Shown here: one piece after another, positions 1 through 12,058 of the stretch
How the letters are laid out: the number at the start of each line of letters is the position of its first letter
How positions within the stretch are numbered: the first letter of the stretch is position 1
Assembly (NCBI RefSeq): GCF_036417845.1
Contig: NC_089978.1
Span: 136,766,288-136,830,287 of the forward strand
From: Apteryx mantelli
Taxonomy: Eukaryota > Chordata > Aves > Apterygiformes > Apterygidae
Direction of reading: 5' to 3'
Length of the DNA: 64,000 nt
Translations under genes and position numbers: made by a program
The notes under the pieces: model-generated
Told to the model about the DNA's origin: nothing
The model's input: the letters and a program-made list of their open reading frames with translations, nothing else
Database searches by the model: none

Positions 1-463
1 TGTGCTAACCTCTCCTTCCTGCTGCATGGAGGCAGAACTAGCTGGCAGAGGGGAAGGGAAAAGGGAAGTTGTGTATTTGCATAATTCCATAGTAATTCAG
101 GTCTATTCAGGTACTCAGCTCATCTTTTGTGTATATCTATTCATACAGCTGCCCACACCATTTTTTCTGAAAAGCTAGGCCGGTTACATTTAGATAGGTT
201 AGTTAAATTACAGTATTTTGTTCTGTTAGTTTTAATGACTCAATGACTATATTGACTCAAGACTTCCTTTTTCTGGGCTTCGCTTACCAAATCTATGGAA
301 CTAGCAGCACAAACTCCCTTTGTTTCAAAGATTTTCTGTACTGGGCACTGTCAGAGACATGCTGCTGAGGTAGTTGGACCTTTGGCCTGACAGAAGTACT
401 GCTTGTTTTGAATGCTATGACTGAGGTTTATTACCATCCAGTTCCACTTACCTCTGGAATGAA
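1..463. other. Gene-free spacer
   Basis: I see no open frame with coding character, no RNA gene and no recognisable repeat before the CR1 tail. It is ordinary AT-leaning intergenic DNA. Confidence 0.5.
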
Positions 464-1424
464 AATCACAGAATCACAGAATCACAGAATGGTTGAGGTT
501 GGAAGGGACCTCTGGAGATCATCTAGTCCAACACCCCTGCTCAAGCAGGGTCACCTAGAGCATATTGCACAGGATTGCATGCAGGCGCGTTTTGAACATC
601 TCCAGAGAAGGAGACTCCACAACCTCTCTGGGCAACCTCTTCCAGTGCTCTGTCACCCTCACAGTGAAAAAGCTTTTCCTCACGTTCACATGGAAGCGTC
701 TGTGTTTCAGTTTGTGCCCGTTGCCTCGCGTCCTGTCGCTGGGCACCACTGAAAAGAGTCTGGCTCCATCCTCTTGACACCCTCCCTTCAGATACTTGTA
801 CATGTTAATAAGATCTCCTCTCAACCTTCTCTTCTCCAGGCTAAACAGGCCCAGCTCTCTCAGCCTTTCCTCATAAGAGAGATGCTCCAGTCCCCTAATC
901 ATCTTTGTAGCCCTTCACTGGACTTGCTCCAGTAGTGCCACATCCCTCTTGTACTGGGGAGCCCAGAACTGGACACAGTACTCCAGATGTGGGCTCACCA
1001 GGGCTGAGTCGAGGGGGAGGATCACCTCCCTCGACCTGCTGGCAACACTCTTCCTGATGCACCCCAGGATACCATTGGCCTTCTTGCCACAAGGGCACAT
1101 TGCTGCCTCATGCTTAACTTGGTGTCCACCAGCACTCCCAGGTCCTTCTCCGCAGAGCTGCTTTCCAGCAGGTCAACCCCCAACCTGTACTGCTGCATGG
1201 GGTTATTTCTCCCCAGGTGCAGAACCCTGCACTTCCCTTTGTTGAACTTCATGAGGTTCCTCTCCACCCACCTCTCCAGCCTGTCCAGGTCTCTCTGAAT
1301 GGCAGCACAGCCCTCTGGCGTATCCGCCACTCCTCCCAGTTTGGTATCATCAGCAAACTTGCTGAGGGTGCACTCTGTCCCTTCATCCAGGTCATTGATG
1401 AAGAAGTTGAACAAGACTGGACCA
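464..1424 (-). mobile_element. CR1 LINE, 5'-truncated copy
   Basis: The left edge has three AATCACAG units, the reverse complement of the ATTCTGTG octamer that ends CR1 elements. Reading the minus strand gives the C-terminal part of the CR1 reverse transcriptase protein: [12 protein letters not shown], then the FADDTKLGG catalytic box, then the conserved tail [20 protein letters not shown]. Homology to the larger CR1 at 36 kb stops sharply at about 1424, so roughly the last 950 bp of a 4.5 kb element is present. The frame is interrupted, so this is a dead copy. Short 5'-truncated copies like this are the usual outcome of CR1 insertion. No clear target site duplication is visible, as usual for CR1. 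Confidence 0.93.
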
Positions 1425-2480
1425 AAATGGCAACAAATCTCCAAATACAGTTTCAGCTCTCACTGCATTAACTAACGCTATACCATACCAGAAAAAAAAT
1501 CATTCCCCAGACTCAGTGCTGTTTCATTCACTTTGCTTTACCCTCAGCAATAAACTAAGCTTAGCGTTCCACGGATTGCTTAAATTACTTCCTAGCACAA
1601 TTAGCCCATGTTATGTCTGTCTCAGGCTGGGTGGACAAAGGTAACTTTTTTCATAACTTGCCTTATCCCTTTTTTTCCCAGTCTTCAGGGTCAAAATTTA
1701 GAGAGTCAGCCACAAGCAACTGCACAGCAGTAGACTTCAGCACCAGCTTCCACTGGGAAGTTAGTGACTATGAAAAAATTGCAGTCTAAATGATACTAGT
1801 ATTTCTCCTGTTATATTTAATAAATAAATTAGTATTTATATACTTACATTAGCCACATTTCTGGAAAATCATACCTCTGAAATTAACCTTTACTTAACAT
1901 GTACTTTCACCAGCTTTAGCTGGAAAACTTACAGTGGTTTGTGTTGCACTTTCACTTTGGTTTGCTGTTTTACCAAAAGTTTCTTGGTCCCAGAACCACA
2001 GGGTACATGAAAATCCTTTTTTCCCTAAAATCCAACTTTTTGACCTAAGGTTGCAGAGAAGAAAAACACAAAAGGAAGGAAGGCAAAGCACCCACAACAA
2101 TACTCAGAACATTCAGAGAACTAAAAGACCCTCAAATACATGAAAGCACAAAACCCAACCACATGTTTTGGCATGGTCTGAGCAGTGGCTTTCCAGCACG
2201 TGGCATGACATCGTGAGCTTCTGCTTGGTATCATTTTGGTTTTGAAGTGCACGGTTGATTCTGCCCTGGGCACGGGGCATGTGGGAAGCAGCCCTCACTC
2301 TTCCTGGGGCTACCCTGTGCCTGGAGAGGCTGGGCTGGCTGCTCACACACATACACTTGCCGCGGAGAGCCCAAGAAGGCCCAGGAGGGCCGAGCATCCT
2401 GCCCCGTTCCATGTCCTCGCTGGAGCCGTTAGCACCTGGGCCAGCGCAAGCGGCTCCTGCAGCTAGGGCGGTCACGGCAG
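1425..2480. other. Spacer upstream of the NECAP1 promoter
   Basis: No gene or repeat recognised. Base composition shifts from AT-rich to GC-rich from about 2240 on, towards the NECAP1 promoter. Confidence 0.5.
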
Positions 2481-2930
2481 CACGCAGCATGGCTTCCGGT
2501 GACCGCCCGCTTCACTCTGCCCACTTCCAACATGGCTGCTTTTCCGCGCCACTCCGGTATCCGAGCGGAAGGGAAGGCGCCAGGATTCGGGATGCCGCTC
2601 GACACGACTTCATCAGCCCGAATCAAATATGGCCACGCCAAACCCTGTGGAAATTGCCAGGATCCAAGATGGCGCCCTCCGTATTGCTTTGTCAGAAACG
2701 GTTCCAATATGGCCACCTCCCCTCCCCCGCCCCAGCGTTTTACTGCCAGGATCCATGATACCTTCCGCCACGCTTTTAGCGTGGCCTGATTGCAACATGG
2801 CTACGCTCGCGCTCCCTTGGCAACGTCTGCCCTCAACAAACATGGCGGTCGGAAGCGCCCCCGGTTATTAAGCTCCCCACCCGCTGCTGTCTGCTGGGGT
2901 GTTTGGGGTTCATATCTGAGATGGCGGCGA
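2481..2930 (+). promoter_or_regulatory. NECAP1 promoter with periodic YY1-like boxes
   Basis: GC- and CpG-rich DNA directly upstream of the NECAP1 start codon carries a series of boxes of the form AANATGGC, the core recognised by the zinc-finger factor YY1. The ATG of each box lies at 2489, 2532, 2592 (weak, GGGATGCC), 2629, 2669 (AAGATGGCGCC), 2709, 2755 (weak, CCATGATA), 2797 and 2842 (AAACATGGCGG). The real initiator at 2921 (GAGATGGCGGC) is the last of the series. Steps are mostly 37-46 bp; the exceptions are one step of 60 and a last step of about twice 40. The surrounding bases also resemble one another (CCAGGAT precedes several boxes). This looks like a decayed tandem array serving as a TATA-less housekeeping promoter. 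YY1 binding is inferred from the motif only. Confidence 0.6.
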
Positions 2931-5900
2931 CGGCTGAGTTGGAGTATGAGTCTGTTCTCTGCGTGAAGCCTGATGTCAACGTGTACCGTATCCCGCCGCG
3001 CACCTCCAACCGTGGATACAGGTAAGAGGGGCGGGAGTACAGCGGTGCCGGGGGGCCGAGGCCGGACGGTCTGTGCTTGAGCAGGGGGCTCTGCGCTCCT
3101 CTCCACCACGGCGCCGTGGGGAGCACGGCTGCGCTCCGCGGCTCCCTGGGGCGGCATCGGCTCCAGGGCCGCCCTTCAGCCCCTCTCCGTGCTGCCCAGG
3201 GGGCTGGAGGGCGGCCCTGGAGCAGGTAGGCGCCTCGCTGAGGTGGGGAGAGGTGTCATGGCTAGGGGCTGGAGTAGGTGGCAGTGCCTGTACGGCAGCG
3301 GCTCGCTTGCACTGCAGGATGCCAGCACCTCCTGATGGTGCCAAACCTGGAGTGGGAGAAGCGTTGCTGTGGGGAGGTGTGGGCTCCTTGTGCCGTCGTG
3401 GAGTGAAAAGGGGGTGCGGTGCAGTCGTGCACTGAGCTGCCATTGTTTCTTTTTGCTGTGTAACTGGGGTCTGAGCTGTGGCCTTAGACCTCTCAGTTTT
3501 GCTTTGTGGTGCCCATGACCTGCTTTGTGATGAGTTTGCAGCTTGGATCAAAGGAGAGGTGAATTTATAAAAATGATCTCTTCTTATTCCACAGATCTGT
3601 CCTTGTGTGTGCTCTGAGTCATACCATAGCTGCTTTCTCTGGTGGTAGATGTGTTTCTTCCCCACCCCAACCCCATATTGTCCCTGCAGAGCTGGTACAG
3701 CTCTGGCAGAGAGTGCTGGCTCAGGCACTCCTGCAGAATTGCTCAGTCAGCACAGTCCATTCTGTGCAAATAAACAGAGGCTTGAGAGGCAGAGGCTTGT
3801 ATGCACTAATGCCTGCTGAGCTGCCTGTCCTCTCTTTGGCATTAAGTCAAGCAGGCTTTCTGAGGCCTTACGCACCTGCAATTTCACTAACTTCAGCTAC
3901 AGATGACGTACTTATTTCTGATAAATCTGTATCAAGTCTGTTGTATGTTCTTTGTGCCTCAAACCAAGAGTATCCTCTCCTATGCTGCAGAGGAATGGGG
4001 ATTAACTAGTTAATTTCACAGAGAACACAGGTGTAAATCACTTGCTGCATTTTTTCTAGTCAGACCTAACTTCTGCCCTCAATTATATTTGCTCTGCTCC
4101 CTGAGGCACAAGTCTGATGTGGTGTAGCAAAAGGTTGAATTTGGCCCACTGGCTCTTGGAGTGGTTGGGGTGGAAGTCAGAAGGAGTTGACTGGGAGTCT
4201 TTTTAAAAAACAAAAAACAAACAAACAAAAAAAAAAAGTTGCAGGGCCAGGAGTTAGAAGTGCCTTTAGCCAAAACCAGTGGAATGCGACTTTGTGTGCT
4301 GCTTCCGCACAGTTCCTGGAGAGATTAGTTTATGCTCTGAAACACTGATGGTGTGAGTAGTATTTGCTTTATCTTGCTGAAGTGTTGCTGCTGTCCATGC
4401 TATTCCTGGACACAAATGTTTTGTCCTGACTGTAGGATTGACCCCTCCCCCCAGCATTTTGTAGCAAAGAAGTTAATGGGCCAAATAAGGTGATGTGTAT
4501 GCTTGTGTGTGTGGTGTCTTACCAAGTGTAAACAAGCTGCCTCTAGTTTCAGAGGTACTTGATACGTTTTACAACAATGGGGTAAAATAATGAAGTGGCT
4601 CTTCAGCATGCTATAATTTTTTTAGGTCTTCCTGATGCTCACTAGTTGCTTATTAGTCCCTTTTAGGTTTACTGTTCCAGCTGAGTTCTAGGGTTTCAGT
4701 TTCTCCTCTTCTGCAAGGTTATAAAGGTAAAGACAGGGAGTTGATGTTCTCTGGACTGTATCTATTTTCCTTTACCCAAGAGGAAGAAAGGCCATTCTGA
4801 GTCTCGTGTGTACACTGGTAGCAACAGAGAGGAGCTGAGACGCTCAATGAGGAGCTAACCCTACAATGGAGAGGAGCAGACTCCCACACTTTGTGGGGAG
4901 AGAGAAGTGGAATAAGGCAACTGCATGTGATTGAAGGTTTGAGAGCAGAGGCTTTAGCTGAGCTGTTTGGGCAGAAACGTAAATGTTGAGGTACTGTCAG
5001 TGAACAGTTGCTCTTCTTTTCAGGGCTTCTGACTGGAAACTGGACCATCCGGATTGGACAGGGCGACTTCGTGTGACCTCCAAAGGCAAAACTGCATACA
5101 TAAAACTAGAGGATAAGGTTTCAGGTAAGGGAAGGGGTGTGGCTTGTCAACACTGTAAGTGTGATTGCTACTTATGAGCATGTGCTTCTAAGTCAACTGG
5201 GAGCTGTGCATGGCAGCCCCAACCATGTTTTAGAAAGAAAGGTTTAGAAATCTCTGTTTAGAAAGATATTGCTCTCATTAACACCTGCTTCTTTGTCTGT
5301 AGGGGAGCTTTTTGCTCAGGCTCCCGTAGACCAATACCCTGGCATTGCAGTGGAGACTGTGACAGATTCCAGCCGCTATTTTGTCATTCGGATTCAGAAT
5401 GGAACTGGTGAGTCAAGGGGTCATGCGTGGCCCAAGTGCTGGGAGTGGAAGAGAGTTAATCTGCTGAAGTTGTGTGTATGCCAGGTGGACTGACATGATG
5501 TTGGGAATGCTGAAAAGGTTGGATAGTGTGCCTGGAGGGATAGGAAAGAAAGGTTAGCAGAGGAGAGTTCTCTACATTGCACAGAGTCCAGGGGCTGAAA
5601 AGGAGGATTCAGTTTTGGAGAGTGCCACATGAGATGAAGGGTGCATCCTACAGACTAGGAACAATGAACTGCTATGTGCCTGTGTTGTCCAGCTGCAGAG
5701 CTGTCAAAGGAGGTAGCAAAGAGTGGTTTAGAAGAAACAGAAGGATTTGGGAGTGAATGAACACGGGAGTACCTTTGCAAGACGTTTCCAATGACCCCTT
5801 CTGTCTCACCATTAGGACGAAGTGCTTTCATTGGCATTGGCTTCGTGGATCGGGGTGATGCATTTGACTTCAACGTCTCTTTGCAGGATCACTTCAAGTG

Positions 5901-8038
5901 AGTTGTACTTTTCTTGGATGCTGTTTTTCCTCTGGCCTGTGGAATGCGGTGGACAGCTGTGCATGTTCATTTAGGACAGGCTTCTCTGGGATAGTCTTGA
6001 AGCCCAGCTGTGGCTCCATCAAGGACATTCAAGTGTGCTGTCAACCACCATGCAGGCTGAGGGCCCGGTAGGGTCAGATCTATAAGTCGAAAGCTTGCAG
6101 CTTGGGTCCTGTGATGCTATAGGCGTGGTGTTGGACAGTTTTTTGGGTTTGTGTGGTCTGAGCTTTTTGCTGTGCTGTACTGGGAGCAGTGAGGTAGCCA
6201 GACTGACAAGGCAAGCTAGTCCTTTGGCAGGAGGGAGGAACCATGCATTTTTCTGAAGCCCTGTTTCCCTTTGCCACAGGGTCTTATGTCTTCCTCTTTT
6301 CCTTTTAGGTGGGTAAAGCAGGAGACTGAGATCTCCAAGGAGTCCCAGGAAGCTGACACACGTCCCAAATTAGATTTAGGGTTCAAGGAAGGGCAGACCA
6401 TCAAACTGAACATTGGGGTAAGGAGTCTGGTTGCCCCAGCTTCTTTCTTTGGATTTGCCAGTTGAGATGCTTCCTCACTTGTCCCTTCTTTTTATACAGA
6501 ACATGACGACTAAGAAAGGAGGGGCAGCCAAGCCCCGTGTGTCTGGATCAGGGGGCCTAAGCCTGCTCCCACCCCCACCAGGAGGCAAAATTGCAGTCCC
6601 TCCCATCCCTCCCCCTTCTTCCACAGCCATTGCCGACCATGTCACACCACCACCCATGGTGAAATCCAGTAATGTGAGCAGTGCAGGTAAACATTAGCAC
6701 AGAGCAATCAGTCTGTTGGACCCTAGTAGGCACATAAAGAGGGCTGAGGCATGCTTCAGGGAACTGATGTTCAGTCTGATGTCAACAGTGCAGTTAAAAG
6801 CCCTGTGAGACATCATGTGTCCTGAGGACTTTGCTGCCTTTGACCTGAGGATCTCCGTGTTTGTTTGACAATAATACCTGGTCATTTCCCCTTGTAGGGG
6901 AGAACAGTATTTTAGCTCTTATCCTTGCAAAAGGAGAAACCAAATGACTTGGTCAAAATGATCTGTGAGGGTCAGATATACAACTTAAATGCTTAGATTT
7001 TCTGACCTTGTGTTTGTTTGATGGATGCTGACAGACCTGTATGAGGCATCCAGAAAAGCACTGCCAGGTCACTTGCTTTCCACAGGAGAATATACATCAG
7101 CCTGTAGTTGTTGTTGAGAGATACAGGAAAAGCACTTCTTGATAAGCTTACAATAGGGAGAGAGGCAGCTTTAGTATAAAGAGCACAATAGAAAGAGGTG
7201 CAAAGTATAGTGGGATTGGGCTATAAGGGGAGACAAGAGTAGAGCTGCTGAAGCTTTCTAGATGTACTAGAAGTGTGACCATGTAGAGGTGCATGGAGAA
7301 GGCAGAGACTTTAGCAGTGGTATATACGGATCTGAGTGAGAAGAAACCACAACCTTCTGATTAGGGCTGGGCTCCACTGTGTGATTTGCACTGGTAGTGA
7401 TGCCTAGTTGGCAACTGTTATGATGGCTGTGCCCAATAGTGCTGGGTCTGAGCCTTATGTCTACTGGGAGGGGTAATATGTTGGTTGGTATGATAGGTAG
7501 GGACTGAACAGTTCTTGAAGATGATGCACCCCTGCAGCAGGAGCTGAAGGCTCAGTGCACATTCAGCAAAAGGAGCTGTTATAACAAACTCAGTCCTTAA
7601 AAACTCTAACCTCCCTCCTCTGGAGAGAGAGATGGAGTCTGTTTAGAGATGCTGTGCCACTGCACCTACCAGGGAGGAGAGGTTGTGTAAGGTGACAATT
7701 TAAATGCCTGTAGGGTGTTTTGTTTTGTTTTCTTCTTGATTACTTTGACAGATTTGTCTTCTTTTTCTGCCTTAGATATTCTGTTAGACTTAGGCACTCC
7801 TGTATCTGCATCCAAGGCACCAGCTACTACAGACCTTTGGGGAGACTTCAGCGCTGCATCCAGGTAAACTGTGGTGGAGGGAACAGCACACAAGAAGGGC
7901 AGAGTCTAGAAGGGCACTGGAAAAAACATGGGTTAGGAAGTCTGTAATTAGATTTGCCCCTTTGATTGTCCTTTCTTTCCTTCTTTCAGTGCCATTCCTA
8001 ATCAGACTCCTCAGCAATCCAACTGGGTCCAGTTCTGA
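2921..8038 (+). CDS. NECAP1: NECAP1, adaptin ear-binding clathrin-coat protein 1
   Basis: Eight coding exons: 2921-3021, 5024-5124, 5303-5407, 5816-5897, 6309-6417, 6500-6686, 7776-7863 and 7990-8038. All junctions are GT-AG and the phases join to a 273-codon frame, against about 275 aa in mammals. The protein starts [19 protein letters not shown] and has the N-terminal PHear domain (about residues 1-133), a proline-rich linker ([16 protein letters not shown]), and two WxxF motifs, WGDF at 251-254 and the terminal WVQF at 270-273. In the family these WxxF motifs bind the ear domains of AP-2 and other adaptins during clathrin-mediated endocytosis. The protein is cytosolic, on clathrin coats. 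The ATG lies in a strong Kozak-like context at the end of the YY1-like promoter array. No damage seen. The next + strand gene is CLEC4A-like, the same neighbour as in human. Confidence 0.97.
3022..5023 (+). other. NECAP1 intron 1
   Basis: Two-kilobase first intron, GC-rich at its 5' end, with a strong donor (GTAAGAGG). An A-rich simple stretch lies at about 4203-4238. No nested gene recognised. ORFs on either strand near 3000-3500 reflect the GC-rich promoter flank and show no protein homology. Confidence 0.7.
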
Positions 8039-10350
8039 ATGGTCAAAGCAGTGGAATGGAATAAACTGATGACCAAGAGGCTCCAGAAACACCAAATGGG
8101 AACAGAGGAGGCACAAACCTCTCTAATCTTCAATCAAAAACAAGTCAGGACAGTCCCTCCTTTTTAAAGTAGATCTTCACTTCAGTCAAAACGTACTAAT
8201 TTTGATCCCACAGTGAAACCACTGAACCTAAAGAGAACATACTGACTCCTCGCGCGGTGGGCAAGGAGGAGAGGTAGCCTTGTCTCTTCTACCCACTTGG
8301 CTGTTACATGGTACATCCTAGCTCTTTTTCCCCATGTTTCCATACAGGGAAGGCAAGAATCCTGAGGAAGGTGGGTACAGGAGTAGGCTGGGTAGGTGCA
8401 TCTGGGTTCCTTTTCCTTTAAACTTCTCTGGTTATGGCCTGTTGCTTTCTGTGGCTGCTTTCAATAGTGACTTGAGTCTATGCAGCTTGGCCTACAGTGC
8501 TGAGGGCAGCTGTGTTTAGCTGCGACTCATAAATGGAAGCTGCAAGGATATAGGTTTTGTTTATCTCTCTGCTAAGTCTCAACACAAAATCCTGTTTGAT
8601 TAATTATGGTGTGTCTGTGGTGAGGAGTGAACCTCCCCGTGCTCACACTACTCTTCCTCTGTTTGGTGCGATTCTTGGTATTGCTGGATGTTCCTGTGCT
8701 CTTGTGGGAAGAGATGTGCAGGACACTAAGTAGACCTGCTGCTGCCATGGTGTTGTGGCTCCAAATGGGCATGCCATTTTAAGGCTCCTTGTTTGGCTTG
8801 TAGGTTCATTGGAGGAACTTCTCTCATTATCATTCCCCCACCACCTCCCATGCAAAGGTCTCCATGACATTGGGCTGTTTTAACTGGAAATAGTTGTTTT
8901 GTTTTTTTTTTTAAACAAAACAAAAGAAAGAGAAGCATTTTATAATTTAGTAGTTACTTATGCTAGATGACAGCCAGGTGATCCCACCTCTCAGCTTCTA
9001 ATGTTCCTGCATCACTGTCCTGAGCCCTGTCTGTGTGTTTGTGCAGCAGTACCTGCTGTGACTTTGCACTGTTACAGGTATTACACAGCAGTAAGAACTA
9101 TGATGGGAAAATGGGGTATTTTCTAGTGAAGGGGCAGTCCCCTCCCCCTTTCACCTTACACTCATCATTTGGGCAAGAAATGTGTAGGAGGCCCAATCCT
9201 GAGAGCTGTGGCAGCTGGGTTCTCCCACCTGGCTTCTTTCTTGTGGCTTTCCTTCTGAGGCTAACTTTCTAGAGATGTGATCTGATTGTTGTAACTCTTT
9301 TTTAACGTGTCCTGAAGGTCATCCACTTTCCTGCGTGTTTTAGGGGGTTAGAAGGTCTGAGGCAGAAGGCCCTTAGTCTCTCCTGTTCCGTTTGTGAGAG
9401 ATTCTTTAGGCCCCCTTAGTCTATAAACTATCCCACCTATAGCAGCTATGGATGTGATCTGGGGTACGAGTCTGCTGATTACCTGGGCAACACTCCAGGG
9501 CAGGCTAGAAAACACAAGCCCTACCATGCTAGCTGATTAGCTAAAACACTAGCAGTGAAGAGGGTCTCAATGACCTTCCTGTAGCTGTGACCCATTTCAT
9601 AGAACACTAGACTTTTGTACTTCACAGGAAAGCTTCTTATTTTGAACACTCAACCAGCAGCAACACTTTTGTGACTGGGATATACTCTGCAAGGTTTCTG
9701 TACAAGTAAATTCTGCCCCCTGGGACTAAAATTTCATGGTGAGGCTCTTAGAGAGTAGTTACCAGTATATACCAGGTCTCTGGTCCTTTCTGTCTTCTTA
9801 CTACACTGAGGGTATTTTGGACACAAAGTTTCACTTAGACAATCCCTCTGGGAAACTAAGTTTTTTAAAAATAGCTCTAAAGCTGCTGCAGTTCCACTTG
9901 GATAAGTGGAGATCGGACTGTTCTTGGATGTATTTTTAGTCACTTAATCCTGATCCCCTGGTTCTCTTGGTGTTCCCCCTGCTTCTCTCCCACCCCAGTC
10001 GCTCCTAAGTCTTGCTGTACATCAGCTCCCAGCCTCCTCTGAATTTGTAATCTGCTAGCTGTCCATTTCCTTCCCTTGCATTCTTTAGGTTAAGCCATGG
10101 ACTCTGCTGGCTGGCTTGTTTTTTTTGTGTATCATTGTCAGGTCATGTCATTTCAAGTACGTATCAGTTCCCCAAACCAAGGAAGTTCATAGCACCAATT
10201 AGCAACTAACCAGGAGCCTCTTATTCTGTGTTCTGTCTTAATTAGTATTCTGGAGATAATATATTATGTATTTGAAAAGCTGAAGAAGCAAAAATTAAAG
10301 ATATATGTATATAAAGTATAAGATGTACTGGTGCAAAAATGGTAATTAAA
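8039..10350 (+). other. Probable NECAP1 3' untranslated region
   Basis: No coding exon is seen after the stop codon. An AATAAA lies at 8060-8065, only 22 bases past the stop, and is probably too close to be the main signal. ATTAAA signals occur at 10294-10299 and 10345-10350, just before the end of the convergent minus-strand gene. A long 3' UTR ending near 10.3 kb is therefore likely, but the cleavage site cannot be fixed from sequence. Confidence 0.45.
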
Positions 10351-10436
10351 CAAGTAATGTTGGGGAAAAGAATGTTGCGAGTCTTCTACATTGTCAAATT
10401 GTTGTTGCTTTGGCAGCTCTGCAGACTGAAGGTTTT

Positions 10437-12058
10437 TTAAGTCTCCAACAAACCCCCAGTAGCCTGCCTGTCCTTCTGCAAGTGCATCATGGCCTGCAGG
10501 CTGGACAAGAGCAGCTTTAGGAGTGATGGAGGTTCAGCCTCTGCCTGGGCAAAGAAGTAGAAGCCTGGAAGAAAGAGATAAAAATGGCCTAAGGCTATTC
10601 CAAATGGTTTAAAAACAAACAAACAACTACTAAAATACCCATGGGAACAGGCTTGGCTATAGGTGTGTGTGATACTTGCTAGTTTTATCCTTGTTCTGAT
10701 CAAGTGGGAGAACTTTTAGTTGCCCTGCCACTTAGCCTATCGGACATTGGTGGTTTCTACAGCCTGTGGAGATTTGTCAGAATTGATTCTTGCAACACTT
10801 GTAAGTTGGAAGCAGTCTGCTGACTGCAGAGATGAGCAAGGTGAACTGAGTGGGCTCTTTGTCAAGGAGCAGCAAGGGCAGGCTGCTCTGAAAGGGAGGG
10901 TAAGCTGGGAGCTGAGAGTCAGAGCAAGGCAGGCAGGGGCAGTGGCCTTGCTAACAAAGGAACAGTCCAACAGCACCTTAGCAGGAAGATAAAGCAGATC
11001 AGGGTGAGAACTTAGATCAGTAGAGTGAGGCATGGACCTGGCTGCATTTTAGCTCAGACAGGGATCAAAGGTGAGAACCTCAGCTTAAATACAACTCCCA
11101 GGCAAGGGAGGGGTAGGACCTTGCTGAGGAGTCTCAAAGCAAGACACCAATATTACTAAGTTGGCCTTGAGTCCAGGAAGCCAAACTCTCAGAAGATGGA
11201 GAATGTGCTCAGGGCTGTGATGTTCTTCCATCTTCAGTTTGGTTGAGTCTGCTTACAGCCATCTCTTCTTGTGCAAGTGGGGCTGTGCAGTCTTCCAGTG
11301 TCAGGACAGCAAAGCTCTGCACAAGGTTGTCTTGGAAGTATCACAGAAGTTTTGCAGTCTAGGCAAAGGTGAGAAGTCTTAGCCTTTTAAGTCAGCATTT
11401 TGAATGGGCACCAGTAAACACTGGGTTTCATAAACCCCTCTATCAAATGCATATAAATATTCTAGCATCTGTGGTAGTCTAGGAAAATAGCTCTAGTTTT
11501 CTTCAGATCTAGGAGCAAAGCTGTTATCCCCTGGGGTGAATATGGTAGATATGTGGGGTAGGTCCCAGCAGACAAAAGGTGAAGAGTCCTATCCATGAGC
11601 TGTGATGAAGCTTGACAGTGGCTTTCCAGTAGCAGTTTACAGCAGAAAGGATTGAATGATCTAAGAAAGTGTATCTCCAGAGCAAGAGGTTTTTCAGGTA
11701 AGGGGTACTTCATAGAGGTGCTGGGATGTATTGTTGCTTGTGTAATAGAGAAGCATAGAGGACTGGTATACAGTTTGAGGGAGAAAGCTTAGTCCTCTTT
11801 GGGATCTCCTTGTTCCCAGTGTCCTTCCTCACAGTGGGGCATCTTGGGCTGATAGCCTGCTGGAATGCAGCAGTTCGGCATGTCTCCTCTCCCTTTCACC
11901 TTGGCTATCACCAGGAGTAATCTTTCCCTTCCTCTTGGTCTGCAAGGGGGAGAAGTTGTCTGTGACAGTAAGTTACTGGTGAAATGACCTCACCTGTGAC
12001 CAGAGCAGCTGAATCCTCCATCTCCTTCTGTGCTTTCTGTTGCAAATACTCTTTTAAA
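10437..12058 (-). CDS. Last two exons of an unrecognised minus-strand gene
   Basis: On the minus strand an exon at 12058-11994 (65 bp) follows a good acceptor (CTTCTGCTAG) and ends at a GTGAGG donor. Its open frame reads LKEYLQQKAQKEMEDSAALV. The second exon, 10564-10437 (128 bp), follows a strong pyrimidine tract ending TTCTTCCAG and reads FYFFAQAEAEPPSLLKLLL, then SSLQAMMHLQKDRQATGGL, ending in TAA. The first exon leaves one base and the second needs exactly one, so they join in frame through a Gly codon. The product is helical and charged; I do not recognise the family. Upstream exons, lying at higher coordinates, were not found. The gene is convergent with NECAP1 and the two ends lie within about 100-150 bp. 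A chance pair of splice-like ORFs remains possible. Confidence 0.45.

Noticed and set aside
2976-3728. 250-codon minus-strand ORF opposite NECAP1 exon 1 and intron 1
   Set aside because: Overlaps the CpG-rich promoter flank; low-complexity Pro/Ala/Arg reading typical of antisense GC-rich DNA, no family match.
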